Source: Heliopora coerulea
Taxonomy: Eukaryota > Cnidaria > Anthozoa > Scleralcyonacea > Helioporidae
Length of the DNA stretch: 64,000 nucleotides
Direction of reading: 5' to 3'
Assembly (NCBI GenBank): GCA_030142905.1
Contig: JASJOG010000063.1
Coordinates: 997,501-1,061,500, forward strand
The first letter of the stretch is position 1. Each line of letters begins with the position of its first letter. The notes below the pieces were generated by a model. That model was given only the letters and a program-made list of their open reading frames with translations, ran no database searches and was not told where the DNA came from. Made by a program: the position numbers and the translations under genes. Of the stretch, positions 38,401 through 52,309 are shown piece after piece.

Positions 38401-41400
38401 TAAGGCCACAACTACCTTATTCGGCCTAAACTTTCATATTTTGGCCTTATTTCGAAAGTTTCAAATTGGTCGAAAAATCGTCAAAAACCGTGGGTTAACC
38501 CCTTTACTTTTTGGTGAAATTTTTCGACCTCAAATATTATCTCAAATATTACTGTAAAGTCCCCCAAATAACGACAGAACTATCTTATTCGGTCCAAACT
38601 TTCATATTTTGGCCTAATTTCGACATTTTAAAATTGGTAGAAAAATCACCAAAAACCGTGGGTTAACCCCTTTACTTTTTGGTGAAATTTTTCGACCTCA
38701 AGTATTATCTCAAATATTACTGTAAAGTCCCTCAAATAAGGCCACAACTATCTTATTCGGTCTAAACTTTCATATTTTGGTCTTATATCGAAAGTTTCAT
38801 ATTGGTCGAAAAATCGTCAAAAACCGTGGGTTAACCCCTTTACTTTTTGGTGAAATTTTTCGACCTCAAATATTATCTCAAATATTACTGTAAAGTCCCT
38901 CAAATAAGACCACAACTATCTTATTCCGTCTAAACTTTCATATTTTGGCCTTATATAGAAAGTTTCATATTGGTCCAAAAATCACCAAAAACCGTGGGTT
39001 AACCCCTTTACTTTTTGGTGAAATTTTTCGACCTCAAGTATTATCTCAAATATTTCTATAAAGTCCCCCAAATAACGATAGAACTATCTTATTCGGTCCA
39101 AACTTTCATATTTCGGTCTTATTTCGAAAGTTTAAAATTGGTCCAAAAATCACCAAAAACCGTGGGTTAACCCCTTTACTTTTTGGTGAAATTTTTCGAC
39201 CTCAAGTATTATCTCAAATATTACTGTAAAGTCCCTCAAATAAGGCCACAACTATCTTATTCGGTCTAAACTTTCATATTTTGGTCTTATATCGAAAGTT
39301 TCATATTGGTCGAAAAATCGTCAAAAACCGTGGGTTAACCCCTTTACTTTTTGGTGAAATTTTTCGACCTCAAATATTATCTCAAATATTACTGTAAAGT
39401 CCCTCAAATAAGGCCACAACTATCTTATTCCGTCTAAACTTTCATATTTTGGCCTTATATCGAAAGTTTCATATTGGTCGAAAAATCGTCAAAAACCGTG
39501 GGTTAACCCCTTTACTTTTTGGTGAAATTTTTCGACCTCAAGTATTATCTCAAATATTACTATAAAGTCCCCCAAAGAACGACAGAACTATCTTATTCGG
39601 TCCAAACTTTCATATTTCGGTCTTATTTCGAAAGTTTAAAATTGGTCCAAAAATCACCAAAAACCGTGGGTTAACCCCTTTACTTTTTGGTGAAATTTTT
39701 CGACCTCAAGTATTATCTCAAATATTACTGTAAAGTCCCTCAAATAAGGCCACAACTATCTTATTCGGCCTAAACTTTCATATTTTGGTCTTATATCGAA
39801 AGTTTCATATTGGTCGAAAAATCGTCAAAAACCGTGGGTTAACCCCTTTACTTTTTGGTGAAATTTTTCGACCTCAAATATTATCTCAAATATTACTGTA
39901 AAGTCCCTCAAATAAGGCCACAACTATCTTATTCGGTCCAAACTTTCATATTTTGGCCTTATTTCGAAAGTTTCAAATTGGTAGAATAATCACTAAAAAC
40001 CGTGGGTTAACCCCTTTACTTTTTGGTGAAATTTTTCGACCTCAAATATTATCTCAAACATTACTGTAAAGTCCCTCAAATAAGGCCACAACTACATTAT
40101 TCGATCTAAACTTTCATATTTTGGCCTTATTTCGAAAGTTTCAAATTGGTCGAAAAATCACCAAAAACCGTGGGTTAACCCCTTTAGTTTTTGGTGAAAT
40201 TTTTCGACCTCAAATATTATCTCAAATATTACTGTAAAGTTCCTCAAATAAGGCCACAACTATCATATTCGGTTCAAACTTTCATATTTTGGCCTTATTT
40301 CGACATTTTAAAATTGGTAGAAAAATCACCAAAAACCGTGGGTTAACCCCTTTACTTTTTGGTGAAATTTTTCGACCTCAAATATTATCTCAAATATTAC
40401 TGTAAAGTCCCTCAAATAAGGCCACAACTACCTTATTCGATCTAAACTTTCATATTTTGGCTTTATTTCGAAAGTTTAAAATTGGTCCAAAAATAACTAA
40501 AAACCGTGGGTTAACCCCTTTACTTTTTGGTGAAATTTTTCGACCTCAAGTATTATTTCAAATATTACTGTAAAGTCCCTCAAATCAGGCCACAACTACC
40601 TTATTCGATCTAAACTTTCATATATTTGCCTTATTTCAAAATTTTCAAATTGGTCGAAAAATCACCAAAAACCGTGGGTTAACCCCTTCACTTTTCGGTG
40701 AAATTTTTCGACCTCAAGTATTATCTCAAATATTACTGTAAAGTCCCCCAAATAAGGACAAAACTATGTTATTCGGTCCAAACTTTCATATTTTCGCCTA
40801 ATTTCGACATTTTAAAATTGGTCGAAAAATCACCAAAAACCGTGGGTTAACCCCTTTACTTTTTGGTGAAATTTTTCGACCTCAAGTATTATCTCAAATA
40901 TTACTGTAAAGTCCCTCAAATAAGGCCACAACTATCTTATTCGGTCCAAACTTTCATATTTTGGCCTTATTTCGAAAGTTTCAAATTGGTCGAAAAATCG
41001 TCAAAAACCGTGGGTTAACCCCTTTACTTTTTGGTGAAATTTTTCGACCTCAAGTATTATCTCAAATATTACTGTGAAGTCCCCCAAATAACGATAGAAC
41101 TATCTTATTCGGTCCAAACATTCATATTTTGGCCTTATTTCGAAAGTTTCAAATTGGTCGAAAAATCACCAAAAACCGTGGGTTAACCCCTTTACTTTTT
41201 GGTGAAATTTTTCGACCTCAAATATTATCTCAAATATTACTGTAAAGTCCCTCAAATAAGGCCACAACTACCTTATTCGATCTAAACTTTCATATTTTGG
41301 CCTTATTTCGAAAGTTTAAAATTGGTCGAAAAATCGTCAAAAACCGTGGGTTAACCCCTTTACTTTTTGGTGAAATTTTTCGACTTCAAGTATTATCTCA

Positions 41401-44400
41401 AATATTACTGTAAAGTCCCTCAAATAAGGCCACAACTACCTTATTCGATCTAAACTTTCATATTTTAGCCTTATTTCGAAAGTTTCAAATTGGTCGAAAA
41501 ATCACCAAGAACCAAAGGTTAACCCCTTTACTTTTTGGTGAAATTTTTCGACCTCAAGTATTATCTCAAATATTTCTGTAAAATCCCACAAATAAGGATA
41601 GAACTATCATATTCGGTCTAAATTTTCATATTTTGGCCTTATTTCGAAAGTTTCAAATTGGTCGAAAAATCGTCAAAAACCGTGGGTTAACCTCTTTACT
41701 TTTTGGTGAAATTTTTCGACCTCAAGTATTATCTCAAATATTACTGTAAAGTCCCCCAAATAAGGACAGAACTATCTTATTCGGTCTAAACTTTCATATT
41801 TTGGCCTAATTTCGAAAGTTTCAAATTGGTCGAAAAATCGTCAAAAACCGTGGGTTAACCTCTTTACTTTTTGGTGAAATTTTTCGACCTCAAGTATTAT
41901 CTCAAATATTACTGTAAAGTCCCCCAAATAAGGACAGAACTATCTTATTCGGTCCAAACTTTCATATTTTGGCCTAATTTCGAAAGTTTCATATTGGTCA
42001 AAAGATCATGAAAAACCGTGGGTTAACTTAACCCTTTACTTTTTGGTGAAATTTTTCGACCTCAAATATTATATCAAATATTACTGTAAAGTCCCTCAAA
42101 TAAGACCAGAACTATCTTATTCGGTCCAAATTTTCATATTTTGGCCTTATTTCGAAAGTTTCAAATTGGTCGAAAAATCACCAAAAACCGTGGGTTCACC
42201 CCTTTAGTTTTCGGTGAAATTTTTCGACCTCAAATATTATCTCAAATATTACTGTAAAGTCCCTCAAATTAGGCCACAACTATCTTATTCGGTCCAAACT
42301 TTCATATTTTGGCCTAATTTCGAAAGTTTCATATTGGTCAAAAGATCATAAAAAACCGTGGGTTAACTTAACCCTTTACTTTTTGGTGAAATTTTTCGAC
42401 CTCAAATATTATACCAAATATTACTGTAAAGTCCCTCAAATAAGGCCACAACTACCTTATTCGGTCTAAACTTTCATATTTTGGCCTCATATCGAAAGTT
42501 TCATATTGGTCGAAAAATCGTCGAAAACCGTGGGTTAACCCCTTTACTTTTTGGTGAAATTTTTCGACCTCAAATATTATCTCAAATATTACTGTAAAGT
42601 CCCTCAAATAAGGCCACAACTACCTTATTCGATCTAAACTTTCATATTTTGGCCTTATATCGAAAGTTTCATATTGGTCGAAAATTCGTCAAAAACCGTG
42701 GGTTAACCCCTTTAGTTTTTGGTGAAATTTTTCGACCTCAAATATTATCTCAAATATTACTGTAAAGTCCTTCAAATAAGGCCACAACTACCTTATTCGA
42801 TCTAAACTTTCATATTTTGGCCTTATTTCAAAAGTTTCAAATTGGTCGAAAAATCACCAAAAACAGTGGGTTAACCCCTTCACTTTTCGGTGAAATTTTT
42901 CGACCTCAAGTATTATCTCAAATATTACTGTAAAGTCCCTTAAATAAGGCCACAACTACCTTATTCGATCTAAACTTTCATATTTTGGCCTTATTTCGAA
43001 AGTTTCAAATTGGTCGAAAAATCGTCGAAAACCGTGGGTTAACCCCTTTACGTTTTGGTGAAATTTTTCGACCTCAAATATTATCTCAAACATTACTGTA
43101 AAGTCCCTCAAATAAGGCCACAACTACATTATTCGATCTAAACTTTCATATTTTGGCCTTATTTCAAAAGTTTCAAATTGGTCGAAAAATCACCAAAAAC
43201 CGTGGGTTAACCCCTTTAGTTTTTGGTGAAATTTTTCGACCTCAAATATTATCTCAAATATTACTGTAAAGTCCCTCAAATAAGGCCACAACTATCATAT
43301 TCGGTTCAAACTTTCATATTTTGGCCTTATTTCGACATTTTGAAATTGGTCGAAAAATCACCAAAAACCGTGGGTTAACCCCTTTACTTTTTGGTGAAAT
43401 TTTTCGACCTCAAGTATTATCTCAAATATTACTGTAAAGTCCCCCAAATAAGGACAAAACTATGTTATTAGGTCCAAACTTTCATATTTTCGCCTAATTT
43501 CGAAAGTTTCAAATTGGTCGAAAAATCACCAAAAACCGTGGGTTAACCCCTTTACTTTTTGGTGAAATTTTTCGACCTCAAGTATTATCTCAAATATTAC
43601 TGTAAAGTCCCTCAAATAAGGCCAGAACTATCTTATTCGGCCTAAACTTTCATATTTAGGCCTTATTTCGAAAGTTTCATATTGGTCGAAAAATCGTCAA
43701 AAACCGTGGGTTAACCCCTTTACTTTTTGGTGAAATTTTTCGACCTCAAGTATTATCTCAAATATTACTGTAAAGTCCCTCAAATAAGGCCACAACTACC
43801 TTATTCGATCTAAACTTTCATATTTTGGCCTTATTTCGAAAGTTTCAAATTGGTCGAAAAATCGTCAAAAACCGTGGGTTAACCCCTTTACTTTTTGGTG
43901 AAATTTTTCGACCTCAAGTATTATCTCAAATATTTCTGTAAAATCCCACAAATAAGGACAGAACTAGCTTATTCGGTCCAAACTTTCATATTTTGGCCTT
44001 ATTTCGAAAGTTTCAAATTGGTCGAAAAATCGTCAAAAACCGTGGGTTAACTTAACCCTTTACTTTTTGGTGAAATTTTTCGACCTCAAATATTATATCA
44101 AATATTACTGTAAAGTCCCTCAAATAAGACCAGAACTATCTTATTCGGTCCAAACTTTCATATTTTGGCCTTATTTCGAAAGTTTCAAATTGGTCGAAAA
44201 ATCACCAAAAACCGTGGGTTAACCCCTTTAGTTTTCGGTGAAATTTTTCGACCTCAAATATTATCTCAAATATTACTGTAAAGTCCCTCAAATTAGGCCA
44301 CAACTATCTTATTCGGTCCAAACTTTCATATTTTGGCCTAATTTCGAAAGTTTCATATTGGTCAAAAGATCATGAAAAACCGTGGGTTAACTTAACCCTT

Positions 44401-47400
44401 TACTTTTTGGTGAAATTTTTCGACCTCAAATATTATACCAAATATTACTGTAAAGTCCCTCAAATAAGACCAGAACTATCTTATTCGGTCCAAACTTTCA
44501 TATTTTGGCCTTATTTCGAAAGTTTCAAATTGGTCGAAAAATCACCAAAAACCGTGGGTTAACCCCTTTAGTTTTCGGTGAAATTTTTCGACCTCAAATA
44601 TTATCTCAAATATTACTGTAAAGTCCCTCAAATAAGGCCACAACTACCTTATTCGATCTAAACTTTCATATTTTGGCCTTATTTCGAAAGTTTCAAATTG
44701 GTCGAAAAATCACCAAAAACCGTGAGTTAACCCCTTTACTTTTTGGTGAAATTTTTCGACCTCAAGTATTATCTCAAATATTACTGAAAAGTCCCTCAAA
44801 TAAGGCCACAACTACCTTATTCGATCTAAACTTTCATATTTTGGCCTTATTTCGAAAGTTTAAAATTGGTCGAAAAATCGTCAAAAACCGTGGGTTAACC
44901 CCTTTACTTTGTGGTGAAATTTTTCGACCTCAAGTATTATCTCAAAATTACTGTAAAGTCCCTCAAATAAGGCCACAACTACCTTATTCGATCTAAACTT
45001 TCATATTTTGGCCTTATTTCGAAAGTTTCAAATTGGTCGAAAAATCGTCAAAAACCGTGGGTTAACCCCTTTACTTTTTGGTGAAATTTTTCGACCTCAA
45101 GTATTATCTCAAATATTACTGTAAAGTCCCCCAAATAACGATAGAACTATCTTTTTCGGTCCAAACTTTCATATTTTGGCCTTATTTCGAAAGTTTAAAA
45201 TTGGTCGAAAAATCACCAAAAATCGTGCGTTAACCCCTTTACTTTTTGGTGAAATTTTTCGACCTCAAGTATTATCTCAAATATTACTGTAAAGTCCCCC
45301 AAATAACGACAGAACTATGTTATTCGGTCCAAACTTTCATATTTTGGCCTAATTTCGACATTTTAAAATTGGTAGAAAAATCACCAAAAACCGTGGGTTA
45401 ACCCCTTTACTTTTTGGTGAAATTTTTCGACCTCAAATATTATCTCAAATATTACTGTAAAGTCCCTCAAATTAGGCCACAACTATCTTATTCGGTCCAA
45501 ACTTTCATATTTTGGCCTAATTTCGAAAGTTTCATATTGGTCGAAAAATCATGAAAAACCGAGGGTTAACCCCTTTACTTTTTGGTGAAATTTTTCGACC
45601 TCAAATATTATCTCAAATATTACTGTAAAGTTCCTCAAATAAGGCCACAACTATCATATTCGGTCCAAACTTTCATATTTTGGCCTTATTTCGACATTTT
45701 AAAATTGGTCGAAAAATAGTCAAAAACCGTGGGTTAACCCCTTTACTTTTTGGTGAAATTTTTCGACCTCAAGTATTATCTCAAATATTACTGTAAAGTC
45801 CCTCAAATAGGGCCACAACTATCTTATTCCGTCTAAACTTTCATATTTTGGCCTTATATCGAAAGTTTCATATTGGTCGAAAAATCGTCAAAAACCGTGG
45901 GTTAACCCCTTTAGTTTTTGGTGAAATTTTTCGAACTCAAATATTATCTCAAATATTACTGTAAAGTTCCTCAAATAAGGCCACAACTATCATATTCGGT
46001 CCAAACTTTCATATTTTGGCCTTATTTCGAAAGTTTCAAATTGGTCGAAAAATCGTCAAAAACCGTGGGTTAACCCCTTTACTTTTTGGTGAAATTTTTC
46101 GACCTCAAGTATTATCTCAAATATTACTGTAAAGTCCCTCAAATAAGGCCACAACTACCTTATTCGATCTAAACTTTCATATTTTGGCCTTATTTCGAAA
46201 GTTTCAAATTGGTCGAAAAATCGTCAAAAACCGTGGGTTAACCCCTTTACTTTTTGGTGAAATTTTTCGACCTCAAGTATTATCTCAAATATTACTGTAA
46301 AGTCTCTCAAATAAGGCCACAACTACCTTATTCGTTCTAAACTTTCATATTTTGGCCTTATTTCGAAAGTTTCAAATTGGTCGAAAAATCGTCGAAAACC
46401 GTGGGTTAACCCCTTTACTTTTTGGTGAAATTTTTCGACCTCAAATATTATCTCAAATATTACTGTAAAGTCCCTCAAATAAGGCCACAACTATCATATT
46501 CGGTCCAAACTTTCATATTTTGGCCTTATTTCGACATTTTAAAATTGGTAGAAAAATCACCAAAAACCGTGGGTTAACCCCTTTACTTTTTGGTAAAATT
46601 TTTCGACCTCAAGTATTATCTCAAATATTACTGTAAAGTCCCTCAAATAAGGCCACAACTATCTTATTCGGTCCAAACTTTCATATTTTGGCCTAATTTC
46701 GAAAGTTTCATATTGGTCGAAAAATCATGAAAAACCGTGGGTTAACCCCTTTACTTTTTGGTTAAATTTTTCGACCTCAAGTATTATCTCAAATATTTCT
46801 GTAAAATCCCACAATTAAGGATAGAACTATCATATTCGGTCCAAATTTTCATATTTTGGTCTTATTTCGAAAGTTTCAAATTGGTCGAAAAATCGTCAAA
46901 AACCGTGGGTTAACCCCTTTACTTTTTGGTGAAATTTTTCGACCTCAAGTATTATCTCAAATATTACTGTAAAGTCCCTCAAATAAGGCCACAACTACCT
47001 TATTCGGTCTAAACTTTCATATTTTCGCCTTATATCGAAAGTTTCATATTGGTCAAAAGATCATGAAAAACCGTGGATTATCTTAACCCTTTACTTTTTG
47101 GTGAAAATTTTCGACCTCAAATATTATATCAAATATTACTGTAAAGTCCCTCAAATAAGACCAGAACTATCTTATTCGGTCCAAACTTTCATATTTTGGC
47201 CTTATTTCGAAAGTTTCAAATTGGTCGAAAAATCGTCAAAAACCGTGGGTTAACCCCTTTACTTTTTGGTGAAATTTTTCGACCTCAAATATTATCTTAA
47301 ATATTACTGTAAAGTCCCTCAAATAAGGCCACAACTACCTTATTCGATCTAAACTTTCATATTTTGGCCTTATTTCAAAAGTTTCAAATTGGTCGAAAAA

Positions 47401-50400
47401 TCACCAAAAACCGTGGGTTAACCCCTTTACTTTTTGGTGAAATTTTTCGACCTCAAGTATTATCTCAAATATTACTGTAAAGTCCCCCAAATAACGATAG
47501 AACTATCTTATTCGGTCCAAACTTTCATATTTTGGCCTTCTTTCGAAAGTTTAAAATTGGTCCAAAAATCACAAAAAACCGTGGGTTAACCCCTTTACTT
47601 TTTGGTGAAATTTTTCGACCTCAAGTATTATCTCAAATATTTCTGTAAAATCCCACAAATAAGGATAGAACTATCATATTCGGTCCAAATTTTCATATTT
47701 TGGCCTTATTTCGAAAGTTTCAAATTGGTCGAAAAATCGTCAAAAACCGTGGGTTAACCCCTTTACTTTTTGGTGAAATTTTTCGACCTCAAGTATTATC
47801 TCAAATATTACTGTAAAGTCCACCAAATAACGATAGAACTATCTTATTCGGTCCAAACCTTCACATTTTGGCCTTATTTCGAAAGTTTAAAATTGGTCGA
47901 AAAATCACCAAAAACCGTGGGTTAACCCCTTTACTTTTTGGTGAAATTTTTCGACCTCAAGTATTATCTCAAATATTACTGTAAAGTCCCCCAAATAACG
48001 ATAGAACTATCTTTTTCGGTCCAAACTTTCATATTTTGGCCTTATTTCGAAAGTTTAAAATTGGTCGAAAAATCACCAAAAACCGTGGGTTAACCCCTTT
48101 ACTTTTTGGTGAAATTTTTCGACCTCAAGTATTATCTCAAATATTACTGTAAAGTCCCCCAAATAACGACAGAACTATGTTATTCGGTCCAAACTTTCAT
48201 ATTTTGGCCTAATTTCGACATTTTAAAATTGGTAGAAAAATCACCAAAAACCGTGGGTTAACCCCTTTACTTTTCGGTGAAATTTTTCGACCTCAAATAT
48301 TATCTCAAATATTACTGTAAAGTCCCTCAAATTAGGCCACAACTATCTTATTCGGTCCAAACTTTCATATTTTGGCCTAATTTCGAAAGTTTCATATTGG
48401 TCGAAAAATCTTGAAAAACCGAGGGTTAACCCCTTTACTTTTTGGTGAAATTTTTCGAACTCAAATATTATCTCAAATATTACTGTAAATTTCCTCAAAT
48501 AAGGCCACAACTATCATATTCGGTCCAAACTTTCATATTTTGGCCTTATTTCGACATTTTAAAATTGGTAGAAAAATCACCAAAAACCGTGGGTTAACCC
48601 CTTTACTTTTCAGTGAAATTTTTCGACCTCAAATATTATCTCAAATATTACTGTAAAGTCCCTCAAATTAGGCCACAACTATCTTATTCGGTCCAAACTT
48701 TCATATTTTGGCCTAATATCGAAAGTTTCATATTGGTCGAAAAATCATGAAAAACCGTGGGTTAACCCCTTTACTTTTTGGTGAAATTTTTCGACCTCAA
48801 ATATTATCTCAAATATTACTGTAAAGTTCCTCAAATAAGGCCACAACTATCTTATTCGGTCCAAACTTTCATATTTTGGCCTAATTTCGAAAGTTTTATA
48901 TTGGTTAAAAGATCATGAAAAACCGTGGATTATCTTAACCCTTTACTTTTTGGTGAAAATTTTCGACCTCAAATATTATATCAAATATTACTGTAAAGTC
49001 CCTCAAATAAGACCAGAACTATCTTATTCGGTCCAAACTTTCATATTTTGGCCTTATTTCGAAAGTTTCAAATTGGTCGAAAAATCGTCGAAAACCGTGG
49101 GTTAACCCCTTTACTTTTTGGTGAAATTTTTCGACCTCAAATATTATCTCAAATATTACTGTAAAGTCCCTCAAATAAGGCCACAACTACCTTATTCGAT
49201 CTAAACTTTCATATTTTGGCCTTATTTCAAAAGTTTCAAATTGGTCGAAAAATCACCAAAAACCGTGGGTTAACCCCTTTACTTTTTGGTGAAATTTTTC
49301 GACCTCAAGTATTATCTCAAATATTACTGTAAAGTCCCTCAAATAAGGCCACAACTACCTTATTCGATCTAAACTTTCATATTTTGGCCTTATTTCGAAA
49401 GTTTCAAATTGGTCGAAAAATCGTCAAAAACCGTGGGTTAACCCCTTTACTTTTTGGTGAAATTTTTCGACCTCAAATATTATCTCAAATATTACTGTAA
49501 AGTCCCTCAAATAAGGCCACAACTACCTTATTCGATCTAAACTTTCATATTTTGGCCTTATTTCAAAAGTTTCAAATTGGTCGAAAAATCACCAAAAACC
49601 GTGGGTTAACCCCTTTACTTTTTGGTGAAATTTTTCGAACTCAAATATTATCTCAAATATTACTGTAAAGTTCCTCAAATAAGGCCACAACTATCATATT
49701 CGGTCCAAACTTTCATATTTTGGCCTTATTTCGACATTTTAAAATTGGTAGAAAAATCACCAAAAACCGTGGGTTAACCCCTTTACTTTTTGGTAAAATT
49801 TTTCGACCTCAAGTATTATCTCAAATATTACTGTAAAGTCCCTCAAATAAGGCCACAACTATCTTATTCGGTCCAAACTTTCATATTTTGGCCTAATTTC
49901 GACATTTTAAAATTGGTAGAAAAATCACCAAAAACCGTGGGTTAACCCCTTTACTTTTCGGTGAAATTTTTCGACCTCAAATATTATCTCAAATATTACT
50001 GTAAAGTCCCTCAAATTAGGCCACAACTATCTTATTCGGTCCAAACTTTCATATTTTGGCCTAATTTCGAAAGTTTCATATTGGTCGAAAAATCATGAAA
50101 AACCGAGGGTTAACCCCTTTACTTTTTGGTGAAATTTTTCGACCTCAAATATTATCTCAAATATTACTGTAAAGTTCCTCAAATAAGGCCACAACTATCA
50201 TATTCGGTTCAAACTTTCATATTTTGGCCTTATTTCGATATTTTAAAATTGGTAGTAAAATCACCAAAAACCGTGGGTTAACCCCTTTACTTTTTGGTGA
50301 AATTTTTCGACCTCAAGTATTATCTCAAATATTACTGTAAAGTCCCTCAAATAAGGCCACAACTATCTTATTCGGTCTAAACTTTCATATTTTGGCCTTA

Positions 50401-51690
50401 TATCGAAAGTTTCATATTGGTCGAAAAATCGTCAAAAACCGTGGGTTAACCCCTTTACTTTTCGGTGAAATTTTTCGACCTCAAATATTATCTCAAATAT
50501 TACTGTAAAGTCCCTCAAATTAGGCCACAACTATCTTATTCGGTCCAAACTTTCATATTTTGGCCTAATATCGAAAGTTTCATATTGGTCGAAAAATCAT
50601 GAAAAACCGAGGGTTAACCCCTTTACTTTTTGGTGAAATTTTTCGACCTCAAATATTATCTCAAATATTACTGTAAAGTTCCTCAAATAAGGCCACAACT
50701 ATCTTATTCGGTCCAAACTTTCATATTTTGGCCTAATTTCGAAAGTTTTATATTGGTTAAAAGATCATGAAAAACCGTGGATTATCTTAACCCTTTACTT
50801 TTTGGTGAAAATTTTCGACCTCAAATATTATATCAAATATTACTGTAAAGTCCCTCAAATAAGACCAGAACTATCTTATTCGGTCCAAACTTTCATATTT
50901 TGGCCTTATTTCGAAAGTTTCAAATTGGTCGAAAAATCGTCGAAAACCGTGGGTTAACCCCTTTACTTTTTGGTGAAATTTTTCGACCTCAAATATTATC
51001 TCAAATATTACTGTAAAGTCCCTCAAATAAGGCCACAACTACCTTATTCGATCTAAACTTTCATATTTTGGCCTTATTTCAAAAGTTTCAAATTGGTCGA
51101 AAAATCACCAAAAACCGTGGGTTAACCCCTTTACTTTTTGGTGAAATTTTTCGACCTCAAGTATTATCTCAAATATTACTGTAAAGTCCCTCAAATAAGG
51201 CCACAACTACCTTATTCGATCTAAACTTTCATATTTTGGCCTTATTTCGAAAGTTTCAAATTGGTCGAAAAATCGTCAAAAACCGTGGGTTAACCCCTTT
51301 ACTTTTTGGTGAAATTTTTCGACTTCAAGTATTATCTCAAATATTACTGTAAAGTCCCTCAAATAAGGACAGAACTATCTTATTCGGTCTAAACTTTCAT
51401 ATTTTGGCCTTATTTCGAAAGTTTCATATTGGTCGAAAAATCGTCAAAAACCGTGGGTTAACCCCTTTACTTTTTGGTGAAGTTTTTCGATCTTAAATAT
51501 TATCTCAAATATTACTGTAAAGTTTCTCAAATGAGGCCAGAAATGTCTTGTTCGGTCTAAGCTTTTATATTTTGGCCTTATTTCGAAAAATTAAAATTGG
51601 TCGAAAAATCGTTAAAATCTATGGGTTAACCCCTTTACTTTTTCGTGAAATTTTTCGAATTCAAAAATTATCTCTAATAATTTCTGGAAA
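14439..51690. repeat. Giant 168-bp satellite array, about 222 monomers
   Basis: Landmark CCGTGGGTTAACCCC recurs every 168 bp (five monomers per 840 bp) for about 37.2 kb, always in the same direction and with no inserted transposon that I can see. Each monomer has an inverted repeat of about 60 bp: GGTCGAAAAATCACCAAAAA, then the palindrome GGGTTAACCC, then the complement of the first arm with a 2-nt bulge (example 15114-15133, 15138-15147, 15154-15175). Two common classes differ at AATCACCAAAA versus AATCGTCAAAA; the second weakens the stem. A 172-bp class has TTAACTTAACCC or TTATCTTAACCC at the core and occurs only beyond 42 kb. The outermost monomers are the most diverged. The 107-codon frame at 44673 is an accident of a local deletion. 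Confidence 0.98.
24400..38000. repeat. Higher-order repeat within the satellite, 27 monomers (4,536 bp)
   Basis: Rare variants recur at multiples of 27 monomers. CAAAGAACGA occurs at 27307, 31844 and 36381 (4,537 each; a 1-bp insertion accounts for the extra base). GACAACAAC occurs at about 24458, 28995 and 33532. GAACAATC occurs at about 25306 and 34380. Blocks of four nearly identical monomers with TTATTCCGTC recur at about 25.65, 30.2 and 34.7 kb. Borders are approximate. Confidence 0.85.
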
Positions 51691-51862
51691 CTGGATTTTG
51701 AAGGGAATATAGAGAGTGACATTAGGTCAATTTGTAGGTCAGTTAACTCTTAGAAAACCGGAACTATACCTTGGTATATCTGGCCTTGCAACAAAGTGAA
51801 GCCGACATGTGGCCTGGCATGTGTGTCAAAACCATGCGTGCGAAAGAAATTGTACTTAACTT

Positions 51863-52309
51863 TTATTTTTCATGGACAGTTAATTCTAACAAATATGCAT
51901 TCCTCACGACATTGTCTTCCACTTTACTATGGAGGAAAAAGAAAACTGTTAAAAAATCTGAAATTTGGGTGAAGTTTTTCACAATAGATTGCGTGGTTTA
52001 TCGCGTAGGGGACTGGGATGACCTGTAATTTGACCCACTTGTCAGCCTCCATGATGGCTTCAAAATACAGTTTGCAGGTATCGTTCCAGTCTTTTTAGAG
52101 TTCAATATTCTGAGGAGACCATTCCTGAGACACAAACGAGGTTTTTGACATCAGCTCCTCGGCCTTTGTCGACACGCATTTGCCATAGTTGAGACCAACG
52201 AAAAGTACTTCTTTCCAGTCACTTAAACACTAAGCAGAACAGTCTTGAAGTCAACTTTCTTGCCGGTCGGGACCCATTGGGGATTTTCCAATACATGAGA
52301 TATGTTCAT
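51863..52309 (-). pseudogene. Decayed gene fragment, unrecognised
   Basis: Reading the minus strand from an ATG at 52309 gives MNISHVLENPQWVPTGKKVD... to a stop after about 28 codons. A one-frame shift continues with DWKEVLFVGLNYGKCVSTKA..., an in-frame TAA (after QNIEL), then KDWNDTCKLYFEAIMEADKW... to about HAI near 51987. Further on, a strong acceptor-like tract (TTTTCTTTTTCCTCCATAG) precedes a short open end, KVEDNVVRNAYLLELTVHEK, with its stop at 51863. The protein-like composition across a shift and a stop, and the intron-like gap, suggest a broken gene and not a chance frame. I cannot name the family. The 85-codon plus-strand frame over 51771-52028 is its shadow. Confidence 0.4.

Noticed and set aside
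14439..51690. CRISPR-like reading of the regularly spaced repeats
   Set aside because: The whole 168-bp unit is conserved with no unique spacers, and the genome is eukaryotic.
14439..51690. CENP-B box in the satellite
   Set aside because: No match to the CENP-B consensus was seen in the monomers; the TTCG words present are in a different context.
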